From Leptospira broomii serovar Hurstbridge str. 5399 (GTDB lineage Bacteria > Spirochaetota > Leptospiria > Leptospirales > Leptospiraceae): a stretch of DNA of 64,000 nucleotides. The notes under the pieces were generated by a model, which did not search any database, had not been told where the DNA came from, and saw only the letters and a program-made list of their open reading frames with translations. The stretch lies in NCBI RefSeq assembly GCF_000243715.2, contig NZ_AHMO02000008.1, positions 2,393,339 to 2,457,338 of the forward strand, in the 5' to 3' direction. This document shows positions 41,186 to 50,616 of the stretch, piece by piece. Position 1 is the stretch's first letter. The number at the start of each line of letters is the position of its first letter. A program made the translations under genes and the position numbers.

Positions 41186-41268
41186 ATAGGGCAATCCTAA
41201 ACTAACTCTTTTGATACAAAATGACTAACTTGTCAACTTGCCATTCATTTCTTAGAAAATTGCCCTAT
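41186..41268. repeat. Long-range inverted repeat
   Basis: ATAGGGCAAT at 41186-41195 is repeated as the exact reverse complement ATTGCCCTAT at 41259-41268. The 63-nt gap contains a minus-strand TTGACA. The repeats could be two regulator half-sites that loop DNA, or chance. Confidence 0.4.
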
Positions 41269-41668
41269 ACTCCTTCCAACTTTACTTCGCTAAGCATTGT
41301 AATCAGATCGAACGAAGAATCAATCTTTTCCTATTTCGAATTTTCAATGTTATACTACTTGAATCGAAGATATTTGAATTGCTATTCGCAAAGGAGATTA
41401 GGCTTATTTTAAATGAATTCCTTTAGGAATTTGTAAATCTTCAGATTCTCAAAGCCAAAAAGGGTATGTTAATGCCCATTCTAAATATGTCGAACTCGTG
41501 ACTCAATAAATTCCCTGCAAGGTGTTATTCGGCCTTGGGTTTCCTAAGAATCTACTCTCGCGAAAAACCCTTATTTTAGCTGAAATTAAGCCGGAGCAGA
41601 GCTCTGGAAAATACCTTGACCCGTATACTCGGTACGCGAAATTGGCCAATACAGGACGTTTTTTTCCC

Positions 41669-42118
41669 ATGCCAATCATATCTAAACAGCATAGAACTCC
41701 TTCCTTGAAAAAGGAACAAGCCGAGAAGGCTTGGTACGTCGTGGATGCCGAAGGAAAGACCTTAGGCCGCCTGGCTTCGGAAATCGCCCATAGACTTAGG
41801 GGCAAACATAAGCCCACATTTACTCCCCACGTCGATTGTGGAGATAATATCATCGTAGTTAACGCAGCCAAGGTCTCCGTAACCGGAAACAAAGAGAGCC
41901 AAAAAGAATACTTTCATCACTCTCGCTATCCCGGTGGTATGACGGTAACTCCTCTTCAGGATATGAGAAAAAAACATCCCGAGAGAATTTTGTATGAAGC
42001 AGTGAAAGGCATGCTTCCCAAAAGCAAACTTGGTGCAGAAATGCTCACCCATTTCCGGATTTTCCCGGGAGCGGAACACAATCTCGGCGCTCAGAAGCCG
42101 ACGAAACTGGAACTCTAG
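41669..42118 (+). CDS. rplM: 50S ribosomal protein L13
   Basis: 149 aa from the ATG at 41669, normal length for L13; the open frame continues 49 codons upstream but without L13 similarity. Conserved segments are [37 protein letters not shown] and the C-terminal [20 protein letters not shown]. It is an early-assembly protein of the large subunit. Paired as usual with rpsI, 12 nt downstream. Confidence 0.97.
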   Translation: MPIISKQHRTPSLKKEQAEKAWYVVDAEGKTLGRLASEIAHRLRGKHKPTFTPHVDCGDNIIVVNAAKVSVTGNKESQKEYFHHSRYPGGMTVTPLQDMRKKHPERILYEAVKGMLPKSKLGAEMLTHFRIFPGAEHNLGAQKPTKLEL

Positions 42119-42130
42119 GAGAATTAAAAA

Positions 42131-42529
42131 ATGGCAACTGCCAAGGAAATTTGGGCCGTAGGTCGTCGTAAGAACGCAATTGCCCGTGTGAAATTAAAAG
42201 AAGGTTCCGGTAAGATTCTTGTAAACGACAAGGATATTAAAGATTATCTTCATAATAGCCGCTCTAATCTAAAAGAGGCGCTTAGCCCTCTTGCGCTTTT
42301 GAACTTGAGTGATAAGTTCGATCTAAAACTGAACGTTTCCGGTGGGGGAATAATCGGTCAAGTGGGAGCAATTCGCCACGCACTAGCCCGCGTCATTTGC
42401 CGTTATAATCCTGAGTTCAGACCGACAGTTAAGAAAGAAGGTTTACTAACTCGTGACCCGAGAATGGTAGAGCGTAAGAAATACGGTCTACACAAAGCTC
42501 GTAGAGGAACCCAGTTCTCTAAACGTTAA
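42131..42529 (+). CDS. rpsI: 30S ribosomal protein S9
   Basis: 132 aa, complete. [20 protein letters not shown] at the start, [18 protein letters not shown] in the middle and the very basic C-terminal tail ending [11 protein letters not shown], whose last Arg reaches the P-site tRNA. Second gene of the rplM-rpsI operon and followed by a strong terminator. Confidence 0.97.
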   Translation: MATAKEIWAVGRRKNAIARVKLKEGSGKILVNDKDIKDYLHNSRSNLKEALSPLALLNLSDKFDLKLNVSGGGIIGQVGAIRHALARVICRYNPEFRPTVKKEGLLTRDPRMVERKKYGLHKARRGTQFSKR

Positions 42530-42557
42530 TTCTTCGTTTTTCGAACCGTTTCTCGAA

Positions 42558-42597
42558 ATGCCTGAAGTTCTTGAACTCAAGACCTCGGGCATTTTTT
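42558..42597 (+). terminator. Intrinsic terminator after rpsI
   Basis: ATGCCTGA at 42558-42565 pairs with TCGGGCAT at 42585-42592 (one G-U pair), with a further AGTTC-GAACT hairpin inside the loop, followed by TTTTTT at 42592-42597. It lies 28 nt after the rpsI stop and just ahead of alaS, separating the two units. Confidence 0.75.
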
Positions 42598-42612
42598 GTT
42601 TGTAGAGGACAC

Positions 42613-45378
42613 ATGAAGTATAAGAAAGTTTCCGAAGTTCGTAACACCTTCCTGAATTACTTTAAGCAGAAAGGTCATACAGTTGTTCCTTCTTCCTCTC
42701 TCCTTCCTGCAGGAGATCCCACCTTATTATTTACCACCGCAGGAATGGTGCAATTCAAGCCTTTCTTTACCGGTGCAGTCGACCTTCCTTACACTCGCGC
42801 TACTTCCGCTCAAAAATGTCTAAGAACCACCGATCTGGAGAATGTCGGGAAAACGGAGAGGCATTGTACTTTCTTTGAAATGCTCGGAAATTTCAGTTTC
42901 GGGGATTATTTTAAGGAGGAAGCCATCGAGTTCGCCTTGGATTGTTCCGTGAATTATCTCGGGTTTCCGAAAGATAAAATTTGGATCACGGTATTCGAGA
43001 ACGACGACGAGGCGGAAAAGATTTGGATATCTAAGGGAATTCCCGTGGAGAGAATCACCCGCCTCGGTAAAAAGGATAATTTTTGGGGACCGGCGGGGGA
43101 TAGCGGAGCTTGCGGCCCATGTTCCGAATTATATTTGGATCGGGGTCCGGAGAAAGGATTCCCGGACTGCGGAACCAAAAAAGAATGTCGTCCCGGTTGC
43201 GATTGCGATCGTTTTTTAGAATTTTGGAATATAGTTTTTAATCAATTCAACCAGGATACCGACGGGAATCTGCACCCTCTAAAGCAGACCGGGATTGATA
43301 CCGGATCCGGCTTGGAAAGAGTCGCCTTACTTCTTCAGGGGGTTGATTCGGTTTACGATACGGACGAACTACGGGGTATTATTTCGGAGGTAGAGAAAGT
43401 TTCGGGAAAATCGTACGGGGAAAGTACGAAAGTTCCCTTCCGAGTAATCACCGATCATATTCGCTCGGCATTATTTGCCGTTTCGGACGGGATTTATCCC
43501 GATCGTACGGGGCGCGGTTACGTGATTCGTCGCTTAATTCGTCGAGCGGTACTCTTTGCGCGTAAACTTGATCTAAAAGAACCGTTTTTGCATAAACTAG
43601 TAAAACCGGTGGTTACTATTTATAAAGAACGTTACCCGGAACTGGAAAAACACGCGTCGTCCGTGGAGCGAACTCTGCTCGCCGAAGAAGAGCTATTCCT
43701 GAAAACTTTAGAGATCGGTTTGGAGAAAATTGGAGTTCTCGTTGCAAAAACCAAAGCATCGGAATCGACGGTATTTTCGGGAAAAGATAGTTTTCTTCTC
43801 TACGGTACTTACGGCTTTCCTGCGGAAATGACCGAAGAGATCGTAGCCGAACACGGGCTTTCATTCGATAGGAGCGGCTTCGAGGAAGAGCTGGAAAAGG
43901 ACCGTCAATCTTCTCGAGAAACATGGAAGGCGAATCGAACCAGTTTATTTACCGGAATCAAGACGGATAAAACGGAATTTTTGGGCTATACTCGATTGGA
44001 AGCTCGTTCTGAAATCGAGCACGCCTTCCTGGATAACAAACCGGCGATATCGTTAACGGAAGGACAGTCGGGAGTCTTGACCTTTAAAGCTACGCCCTTT
44101 TATCCCGAAGGGGGAGGGCAGGTAGGTGATACGGGTTTTATCCGTAAGGACGCTTCTATATTCAAGGTTTTGGATACTCAGAAAGAGAATGATATCATAC
44201 TACATTATGGTATCGTGTTGAACGGCAGTTTTAACGTAGGCGATGAGGCGGTTTTGGAAGTCGAAAGAGAAAGACGCGAAAAACTGAAATCACACCATTC
44301 GGGAACCCATCTTCTGAACGGGGCATTGAGAAGTTTGCTGGGCGCTCACGTAATGCAAAAAGGCTCTATCGTGTCTCCCGAATATTTACGATTCGATTTT
44401 TCGCATCCGACTCCGTTAAGCGAAGAAGAGATTCGTAAAGTCGAATCCTGGGTAAACGATAGTATCGGTATGTCGATACCGGTAGAAACCAAAGTTTTAC
44501 CGATCGAAGAAGCCAAAAAAACCGGCGCAGTCGCCGCCTTTGACGAGAAATACGGAGACTCGGTTCGAGTCCTGCAGATGGGCGACCGATCCCTTGAATT
44601 CTGCGGAGGAACTCACGTTTTAAATACGGGAGATATCAGATACTTTTTTATAAAGAAGGAATCCAGTCCCGGGGCGGGGAATCGCAGGATCGAGGCGGTT
44701 GCGGGTCCGGTCGTAATCGAAACCTTTCAAACTAGATTTGCGGAATTGACGAGCGCTGTACAAACTTTGAATTTAAAAATCAAAGAAGAGCTAAACGAGG
44801 AATCCGCTTCCCTATCCATCAAAGCGAGCGTGCCGGGTCCGGAGGAGATCCGCGCGATTTTCGAAAAAAAAGGGGCCGGAGCGGTTTCCGAATTACGGAA
44901 TCTTTCCGAAAAACTGAGTTTGGAAATCGAGGAGACCCAATCGAAATTTTTGAAGGAAAAGAAAAATAGGGAATCTCGCGACTTCGAGAACAATCCGCAA
45001 ATACTTTCCTCCATACTCTCCGCAGCTAACATCGTTGGCTCCGTCAAAATCGTTCACGCGATTTTCGATTCCAAGGACGCCAAGGCATTAAAAGGACTTT
45101 CGGATAATTTGAAAGTCCGGGAAAAGGATATTGTCGCAATCCTGGCGAGTCGCAACGATGAAGACGCAAGCATCGTAGTCACTTGCTCTTCGTCTTTAGC
45201 CGGTAAACTCGTCCACTGCGGAGATTTGGTAAAAGCCGCCTGCGAAGTATTAGGTGGTAAAGGCGGAGGAAAGCCGGATATGGCCCAGGGTGGCGGAAAA
45301 AACGTATCTAAGGTGGAAGAGGCAGTGGAATTAGCAGTGAATCGAGCTTTGGCAGGCTTGAACGGGAGTAAAGTATGA
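42613..45378 (+). CDS. alaS: Alanyl-tRNA synthetase
   Basis: 921 aa from the ATG at 42613, with GAGGAC a few nt upstream; an in-frame start at 42571 would lie inside the terminator. Class II catalytic core at the N terminus (PTLLFTTAGMVQFKP, FFEMLGNFSFGDYFKEEA, GSGLERVALLLQG), then the editing domain with the zinc ligands HSGTH and CGGTH, then the C-Ala domain ending with GGKGGGKPDMAQGGG. It charges tRNA-Ala and clears Ser- and Gly-tRNA-Ala. The stop overlaps the yajQ start by 4 nt. Confidence 0.97.
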   Translation: MKYKKVSEVRNTFLNYFKQKGHTVVPSSSLLPAGDPTLLFTTAGMVQFKPFFTGAVDLPYTRATSAQKCLRTTDLENVGKTERHCTFFEMLGNFSFGDYFKEEAIEFALDCSVNYLGFPKDKIWITVFENDDEAEKIWISKGIPVERITRLGKKDNFWGPAGDSGACGPCSELYLDRGPEKGFPDCGTKKECRPGCDCDRFLEFWNIVFNQFNQDTDGNLHPLKQTGIDTGSGLERVALLLQGVDSVYDTDELRGIISEVEKVSGKSYGESTKVPFRVITDHIRSALFAVSDGIYPDRTGRGYVIRRLIRRAVLFARKLDLKEPFLHKLVKPVVTIYKERYPELEKHASSVERTLLAEEELFLKTLEIGLEKIGVLVAKTKASESTVFSGKDSFLLYGTYGFPAEMTEEIVAEHGLSFDRSGFEEELEKDRQSSRETWKANRTSLFTGIKTDKTEFLGYTRLEARSEIEHAFLDNKPAISLTEGQSGVLTFKATPFYPEGGGQVGDTGFIRKDASIFKVLDTQKENDIILHYGIVLNGSFNVGDEAVLEVERERREKLKSHHSGTHLLNGALRSLLGAHVMQKGSIVSPEYLRFDFSHPTPLSEEEIRKVESWVNDSIGMSIPVETKVLPIEEAKKTGAVAAFDEKYGDSVRVLQMGDRSLEFCGGTHVLNTGDIRYFFIKKESSPGAGNRRIEAVAGPVVIETFQTRFAELTSAVQTLNLKIKEELNEESASLSIKASVPGPEEIRAIFEKKGAGAVSELRNLSEKLSLEIEETQSKFLKEKKNRESRDFENNPQILSSILSAANIVGSVKIVHAIFDSKDAKALKGLSDNLKVREKDIVAILASRNDEDASIVVTCSSSLAGKLVHCGDLVKAACEVLGGKGGGKPDMAQGGGKNVSKVEEAVELAVNRALAGLNGSKV

Positions 45379-45866
45379 GCGATCCTTCGTTTGACGTCGT
45401 ATCCGAGATTGATAGACCGGAGTTGCAGAACGCAGTAACGCAAGCCATCAGCGAAATAAAAACCAGATTCGACTTTAAGGGTTCCAAGTCGGAGATTAAG
45501 TTAGAGGAAGAAAGCCTCACGCTGACTTCGGATAATGAGGCAAAGCTGGAGAGCGTGATCGACGTTTTGATCAATAAGATGGCAAAACGCGGCTTAGGAT
45601 TAAAATCCTTCGACTTTAAATCTAAGATCGAACCTGCAACAGGAAATACCGTTCGAATGAAAGTAAAAATTCGTAACGGTCTTGAAAAAGAACAGACTAA
45701 GGAAATCACCAAGATCGTAAAAGATTCAAAGCTGAAAGTGACTGCAACGATCATGGGAACAAGCGTACGCATTCAGGGAAAGAAAAAGGACGATTTGCAG
45801 GAGGTCATGCATTTACTGAAATCGGCGGACCTCCCTTTCGATCTTCAATTCCAAAATTATAAATGA
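45375..45866 (+). CDS. YajQ-family nucleotide-binding protein
   Basis: 163 aa, full length for the family (UPF0234). The N terminus DPSFDVVSEIDRPELQNAV, the ISEIKTRFDFKGS strand-helix and the C-terminal IQGKKKDDLQEVMHLLKS are diagnostic. Family members bind cyclic di-GMP or tRNA/GTP and in Xanthomonas act as c-di-GMP effectors; in spirochaetes the role is not established. Coupled by ATGA to alaS. The family symbol yajQ is commonly used. Confidence 0.93.
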   Translation: MSDPSFDVVSEIDRPELQNAVTQAISEIKTRFDFKGSKSEIKLEEESLTLTSDNEAKLESVIDVLINKMAKRGLGLKSFDFKSKIEPATGNTVRMKVKIRNGLEKEQTKEITKIVKDSKLKVTATIMGTSVRIQGKKKDDLQEVMHLLKSADLPFDLQFQNYK

Positions 45867-45960
45867 TGATCCGGCTTATTCTTTTCGGAGAAAAAGAGAA
45901 ATTTATCCAATACGTTCGCTCGGTGACAACAATCTCAAACGGAAATCGGTCTAATTTAGC

Positions 45961-46356
45961 ATGAAATTGAAATTATTTGTCTTAGCGCTTATGCTCGGAA
46001 TTTCTTTCGGGGTTACCGCGGAAGAGGAAAGTCCGGTCAAATTCAAATTAGAAAAAGGAATCGGAGAGACGTATTTTTTGAAGATCGTTCATCCGTCTAA
46101 TTTCGGAATCCAGAAAGACGCACCTCATAAAATAACGGTCAGCGCCGGACCCGGTCTGAAAGTAGAGTCGGCTGACTTAAAATTAAAAGGTAAAACATCC
46201 AGTAAGAAAAAAGAATATTTCGAATCGGTGGATCCTATGGCGATTACTCTAAAAGGCGCCGGCGAACTCGAAATTCATGCCAAGATCTTTTACTGCGATT
46301 ACAACCGGAACATTTGTATTCCTGGAAAAATCGTCCAAAAGGAAATAATAAAGTAG
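45961..46356 (+). CDS. Exported protein with DsbD-alpha-like features
   Basis: 131 aa with a signal peptide (LKLFVLALMLGISFGVTA, cut before EEES). The mature part is a small beta domain; its C-terminal FYCDYNRNICIPGKI, with two Cys eight residues apart, resembles the cysteine-bearing strand of the DsbD N-terminal/thiol-disulfide interchange domain. It may be a periplasmic thiol-redox or metal-handling protein, but this rests on one motif. Neighbours give no hint; convergent with the lipoprotein gene. Confidence 0.6.
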   Translation: MKLKLFVLALMLGISFGVTAEEESPVKFKLEKGIGETYFLKIVHPSNFGIQKDAPHKITVSAGPGLKVESADLKLKGKTSSKKKEYFESVDPMAITLKGAGELEIHAKIFYCDYNRNICIPGKIVQKEIIK

Positions 46357-46365
46357 AATTCGATA

Positions 46366-46407
46366 AAGCGGGTTCATACGATCGATTCTCGCGTTCGGAG
46401 CCCGCTT
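46366..46407. terminator. Bidirectional hairpin between convergent genes
   Basis: AAGCGGG at 46366-46372 pairs perfectly with CCCGCTT at 46401-46407. It lies 10 nt after one stop and 11 nt before the opposing one, as expected for a shared terminator; the T-runs are short. Confidence 0.4.
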
Positions 46408-46417
46408 CTAATAGGCC

Positions 46418-46840
46418 TTACTTTTTCAATTCGACCTTTAGATCGGGTTGGGAAATATGAAAAAGATAATATGTTTTTCCGTTGATCGGCTTCGAAGTTT
46501 TGACGATTTTTCCTTTCATCTCCACCAACTCTTTCAGAAACTTTCGGTCGGTAGGTCTAAATAAGTCGCCTTTTTCGGCAATAAACAGGTTTAAGGCTCT
46601 TTTCCGGGCCAGCTCAAGAGCTTCGTGTTCGCTACCTTCCAGCGAAGAGACGACGACCTGATAAGTGGAAGAATTGATAAACCCTTCGGTAGCTTTGACG
46701 AATTGATCCTCTTCGGCGGGAGCGGATTCCTGAACTACCGATTTTGTTCCGCTGACGGGTGCGTCTTCTTTTTTCGGAGTTTTACAAACTACGAGTGAAA
46801 GGATTAGTAGGGTAAGTATCGCAATAGTTTTACTTTGCAT
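46418..46840 (-). CDS. Putative lipoprotein
   Basis: 140 aa. The signal peptide ends LSLVVCKTP, with Cys19 as the lipidation site. The mature protein has a low-complexity linker followed by a small domain containing STYQVVVSSLEGSEHEALEL and a helix ARKRALNLFI. This YQVVV segment, followed by a helix with many Arg and Ala, is shared with the adjacent upstream lipoprotein (YFQVVV with ARALRRR), so the two are probably ancient duplicates. Start supported by a TGGAG 7 nt upstream; 14 nt separates the two genes. Confidence 0.7.
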   Translation of the reverse strand: MQSKTIAILTLLILSLVVCKTPKKEDAPVSGTKSVVQESAPAEEDQFVKATEGFINSSTYQVVVSSLEGSEHEALELARKRALNLFIAEKGDLFRPTDRKFLKELVEMKGKIVKTSKPINGKTYYLFHISQPDLKVELKK

Positions 46841-46854
46841 AGAGGCTCCAGAGT

Positions 46855-47532
46855 TTATCTTATGGGCAGGTTCGTGATCGGGGATTCTAAAATTCGCTCT
46901 AACAAATCAGCTTCGACAATTCTGTAAACTAAAGTACATCGCTTCGGGTCCGTGTAATCTTCCCTATACAGGAAGAATTTATCCAAGAACCACGAAAAAG
47001 CCGCACGATAAGCAAGAAAGTCGGCATTTACATTTTCTTTTTTTTTCTTTTCAATTTCTTTTTGAGTGTCGTTCCGATCCGGCGTAGCAGAAGTTCCCGG
47101 TTGGGAAGCGGTTGTCGGAGTCTGAGTTTGATTCGGAGTTATCGAAGCCGTCGCCATTCCAGGCGAAACAGCGCCTCCAGTTACTCCGACCTGAGGGTGT
47201 TGAGCCGGAGGAATATACGCGGGAACTCTCGTTTGCTCGGCAGTTCCTCTTAGATATTTTCTTTCTTCCCTAAGTTGTGTTACTATCACAGGAATCGTAA
47301 TCTCGTCCCTACGTCGGAGCGCCCTCGCACGACATTCTTCTCGCAATTCCAAAATCGGTCTTTCTTGATTCGGAATCGGAACCGTAACCACTACCTGAAA
47401 ATACTCACGGGAAATAAAACCCGTATCTGATACATTATCCCATGCTTTCCGACGAAACTCCGGATCAGCAGGTTCACATGCAATATAAGTAAGGCTAATT
47501 AAGACCGTTATCCAACGGAGCATAGTTCCCAT
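46855..47532 (-). CDS. Putative lipoprotein with disordered Thr/Pro/Gln linker
   Basis: 225 aa. Signal peptide to TYIACEP (Cys19, or Cys16 if the second ATG is used). An N-terminal domain with FQVVVTVPIPNQERPILEL resembles the downstream lipoprotein. Residues 105-155 are a low-complexity, probably disordered linker (GVTGGAVSPGMATASITPNQ), and the C-terminal part forms a small helical-strand domain (CTLVYRIVEADLLERIL). Function unknown; located in the envelope by its lipobox. Divergent from the M16 peptidase gene. Confidence 0.7.
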   Translation of the reverse strand: MGTMLRWITVLISLTYIACEPADPEFRRKAWDNVSDTGFISREYFQVVVTVPIPNQERPILELREECRARALRRRDEITIPVIVTQLREERKYLRGTAEQTRVPAYIPPAQHPQVGVTGGAVSPGMATASITPNQTQTPTTASQPGTSATPDRNDTQKEIEKKKKENVNADFLAYRAAFSWFLDKFFLYREDYTDPKRCTLVYRIVEADLLERILESPITNLPIR

Positions 47533-47616
47533 TTTAGTAAATCCCTTTGGAAAAACCAGCGGGATTTTTTCGCGGAACTTCTCGACATTACCGCTTTCGG
47601 GGGAAATGCTGTTGGT

Positions 47617-49185
47617 ATGTGGAACTCCTTCCCGAAAACAAAACGAACGGTTCTTTTAGCTCTCATTTTCATTTCCTCTTTTGCCGGTTTGAAAGCAGAA
47701 GAAGACCTATTTTCTCGCATTCGGACATCCCTAGAAGCCAGAGTCAGAAAAGTCGTTCTTAAGAACGGAATTCGACTGCTCTTAATGAAGCGGGAAGGAT
47801 CTCCTACCGTTGCCGTATATACGAAATTCTTAGTGGGCTCCGTGGATGAAACTCCGGAAATCGCGGGTACGGCGCATTTGTTGGAGCATATGCTCTTTAA
47901 GGGGACTAAAAATATAGGAACGAATAATTACGAAAAGGAAAAGATCTATCTGGAGCAAATTCGCGTCTGGGGAAAACGGTTGGATTCCTATCGTATTAAA
48001 GAAAGAGAATATATTCAAAATAAGGAAGCGATTCCGGAAGATTTTATAAAGGAAAAAGCCGTTTTAGAGACTAGGTTCAAGAGTCTTTTGGATTTTCATC
48101 GAAGATTCGTCGTTTCTAACGAGGATTCCTATATCTATGATAAGAATGGAGGAACCGGCTTTAACGCTTATACGACGGACGACGTCACGAATTATCAAAT
48201 TTTACTTCCTTCGAATCGACTGGAAATATGGGCAAAATTGGAATCGGATCGGCTCAAAAATCCTATATTAAGAGAATATTATACGGAAAGGGATGTCGTT
48301 CTTGAAGAAAGAAGAATGCGGGTCGATAACCAAGGACTCGGAATTTTACGGGAGAAGTTCTTGGGAGCGGCATTTGAAAAGCATCCTTACCGCATGCCGG
48401 TAATCGGTTACGAATCGAATCTTCCGTTCTTGGATATCGACAAAACGGAGGATTTTTTCCGGAGAAACTATCGTCCCGGTAACATGGCGATCGCGATCGT
48501 TGGTGATCTCGATTTCGCAGCGGCGGAAGCACTGGTTCGAAAATACTTCGAGGATATTCCGGACGGAAGTCCCGCGCAGCCGATTCGTCAGAAAGAAACT
48601 TACGATCATGACACGCGCAGGGTAAGCGTTCGGCATTCTTCAGGACCGATGAAAGTAATGGGTTGGCTGACGCCGGCGCCTCCGCATATCGATCGACCGG
48701 TTTTAGATTTGATCGACGCGATATTGACTCAAGGTGAGACGGGCCGATTGTATAAGCGACTTGTCCTAAGGGAAAAATTGGCCCAGAAAGTCTCTTGTTG
48801 GACCGGCGAGCCCGGCGAAAGATACGATAGTCTATTTGCCATTTACGTAACGAACGTCCGAGGCGCCGATCCTGATAAAATCGAAACCTCGATCTTGGAG
48901 GAAATTGAAACCTTGAAGAACGAATCCGTAAGCGACGAAGAACTCCTAAAAATAAAAAATCAGATCGTTGCGGACTATATTCGCGGATTGAATAGCAACG
49001 GAAAGCTTGCGGACGTGTTGACATATTACGAACTCTTGGCCGGGAACTGGGCCGCGATTTTCGACGATTATTCTCAATTGGATAGAGTCTCGTCCGAAGA
49101 CATAAAAAGAGTGGCTAAGAAATATTTCGTGCCTCGAAATTTAACGGTCGGTGATTTAATCACCTCCGAGGGAGAACAAAAATGA
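47617..49185 (+). CDS. M16 family zinc metallopeptidase (active subunit)
   Basis: 522 aa with a signal peptide (VLLALIFISSFAGLKA). The inverted zinc motif HXXEH is His87-Leu-Leu-Glu90-His91, and a downstream Glu is supplied by the helix ERDVVLEERRM. The protein has the two similar halves of M16 (pitrilysin/processing-peptidase type), with FFRRNYRPGNMAIAIVGDLD between them. Such periplasmic peptidases degrade peptides or process proteins in a closed chamber. The next gene encodes an inactive M16 partner, and the two overlap by 4 nt, so a heterodimer is expected. Confidence 0.92.
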   Translation: MWNSFPKTKRTVLLALIFISSFAGLKAEEDLFSRIRTSLEARVRKVVLKNGIRLLLMKREGSPTVAVYTKFLVGSVDETPEIAGTAHLLEHMLFKGTKNIGTNNYEKEKIYLEQIRVWGKRLDSYRIKEREYIQNKEAIPEDFIKEKAVLETRFKSLLDFHRRFVVSNEDSYIYDKNGGTGFNAYTTDDVTNYQILLPSNRLEIWAKLESDRLKNPILREYYTERDVVLEERRMRVDNQGLGILREKFLGAAFEKHPYRMPVIGYESNLPFLDIDKTEDFFRRNYRPGNMAIAIVGDLDFAAAEALVRKYFEDIPDGSPAQPIRQKETYDHDTRRVSVRHSSGPMKVMGWLTPAPPHIDRPVLDLIDAILTQGETGRLYKRLVLREKLAQKVSCWTGEPGERYDSLFAIYVTNVRGADPDKIETSILEEIETLKNESVSDEELLKIKNQIVADYIRGLNSNGKLADVLTYYELLAGNWAAIFDDYSQLDRVSSEDIKRVAKKYFVPRNLTVGDLITSEGEQK

Positions 49186-50615
49186 AATTCTCTCGATCGG
49201 CTTTTTTCATTCTTTTAGTCTTCCTAGTTTTGCCCGCCGGAACGAATTCGGCGCCGGGCGATTTCGTTAAGAACGTCAAGATTCCTCCTCTTGAATTTCA
49301 TTTTCCGGAAATAAAAGAGATTCAATTGGATCCGAATACTCGGGTTCTATTTCTGCCTAACGAGGAGTTCCCGCTGCGCACATTGGAAATATCCTTTTAT
49401 GCCGGGCCTTCCTATTATCCCGAGATAAAATACGAATTGTCGGAAATCCTTCCCGAAGCTTGGAAGAAGGGAGGAACTCAATCTCACCCCGGGGAATCGT
49501 TTGCGGAAGTATGGGAATCATACGGTTCTCGTTTGCGTGTCGATTCGGACTTGGAGACGGTTACCTTAACATTTTCTTGGCTGACTAGATACGATAAAGA
49601 ATCGAGGGCTTTAATTTCCGAGTTTTTGAAACAGCCTAAGTTCGGTCAGGAAGCTTTCGAGATCGCTAAACTACAATTAGGCGAGCAGATTAAACGAAGA
49701 AACGATAATATAGCCGCTCTTGCCGGGCGAAAGGCAATGGAGCTTGCCTACAAAGGGAAAATTCGCGGCACTTCCGTTTCTCAAACCCGTTTGGACGGAT
49801 TGACCGAGGAAGGAGTTTCCGACTATTATAAGAATGTCGTCTTAAAATCCCGTAAATCGGTTTTAGTCACCGGAGAATGGCGGGAATCGGAAGTACCGGG
49901 CTTTTTGGCCGAAGTATTACCTAATTCGAATGAAGTAGCGAAGAAGGACCCCGAATTGTTGTCGCAGACGGAACTTGAGAAGAACTTAAAATCGGTGGGA
50001 TATAAGAATCTCATCGTCGACAAAGGTAACACTCAAAATGTAGTCCTATTTTTGGGAGTCGGACCTGCGCACAATCATCCCGATTTTTATGCGATCCAAC
50101 TTCTGAACTATATCGTAGGCGGAGGCGGCTTTAATTCCTATTTTATGAGCAGGATTCGTTCGGATAAGGGGCTGGCTTATTCTTCGTCTAGTCACCCTAT
50201 TTTTGAAAAAGACCATTCTTTGATTTTTTTCATGACCCAAACCAAATCGCAAACTACTATGGAAGTTTACGATTTAATGGGAGAAATTTTAAGCGATAAA
50301 ACATTCTCGAAAATAACCGAAGAAGAATTAAAGAACGCTAAAGAAGCGATTCTGAATAAATTTATTTTTCTTTTTACGGACTCTCTTGAAATTCTCAGAA
50401 ATGAGGCTCGATTTAGGGAACACCGCATGCCTAAGGATTATCTTCGTATTTATCGGGATAAAATTCAAGCGGTGAGTTTGGAAGATCTGCGAAAAGTCGG
50501 AAAAACGTATTTCCGTAGAGACGGATTGACTGCTATCGTTTCGGGACCGAAAACATCGGTCCAGCAGGATCTTCCCTCTTTGAAAGTGATCGGTCCAGAG
50601 GACCCCGTTCCTTAG
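49182..50615 (+). CDS. M16 family peptidase-like protein (non-catalytic partner)
   Basis: 477 aa with a signal peptide. The M16 fold is recognisable from the C-terminal half ([22 protein letters not shown], the substrate-binding Arg/Tyr segment), but the HXXEH motif is missing: the corresponding stretch reads [14 protein letters not shown]. It therefore lacks zinc and probably pairs with the preceding active subunit, as in mitochondrial and bacterial M16B heterodimers. One nt separates it from the MBL-fold gene. Confidence 0.88.
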   Translation: MKFSRSAFFILLVFLVLPAGTNSAPGDFVKNVKIPPLEFHFPEIKEIQLDPNTRVLFLPNEEFPLRTLEISFYAGPSYYPEIKYELSEILPEAWKKGGTQSHPGESFAEVWESYGSRLRVDSDLETVTLTFSWLTRYDKESRALISEFLKQPKFGQEAFEIAKLQLGEQIKRRNDNIAALAGRKAMELAYKGKIRGTSVSQTRLDGLTEEGVSDYYKNVVLKSRKSVLVTGEWRESEVPGFLAEVLPNSNEVAKKDPELLSQTELEKNLKSVGYKNLIVDKGNTQNVVLFLGVGPAHNHPDFYAIQLLNYIVGGGGFNSYFMSRIRSDKGLAYSSSSHPIFEKDHSLIFFMTQTKSQTTMEVYDLMGEILSDKTFSKITEEELKNAKEAILNKFIFLFTDSLEILRNEARFREHRMPKDYLRIYRDKIQAVSLEDLRKVGKTYFRRDGLTAIVSGPKTSVQQDLPSLKVIGPEDPVP

Positions 50616-50616
50616 G

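Larger units (their letters stand above)
41095..41668. other. Regulatory intergenic region between the HTH gene and rplM
   Basis: 574 nt with no supported gene; the only open frame (41221-41412, 63 codons) has no ribosome binding site and unlike-protein composition. It contains a compact palindrome at 41145-41158 and a long-range 10-bp inverted repeat at 41186-41195/41259-41268 (separate entries). A minus-strand TTGACA lies at 41231-41236. The rplM promoter may include TTGACC near 41617, but no matching -10 box was convincing. Confidence 0.5.

Noticed and set aside
41221..41412. 63-codon open frame upstream of rplM
   Set aside because: No ribosome binding site, high Ser/Tyr/Leu content unlike neighbours, and it lies across the inverted repeat; treated as intergenic.
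41522..41668. 49-codon N-terminal extension of L13
   Set aside because: No similarity to L13 and the product would exceed the family length; ATG at 41669 is the normal start.
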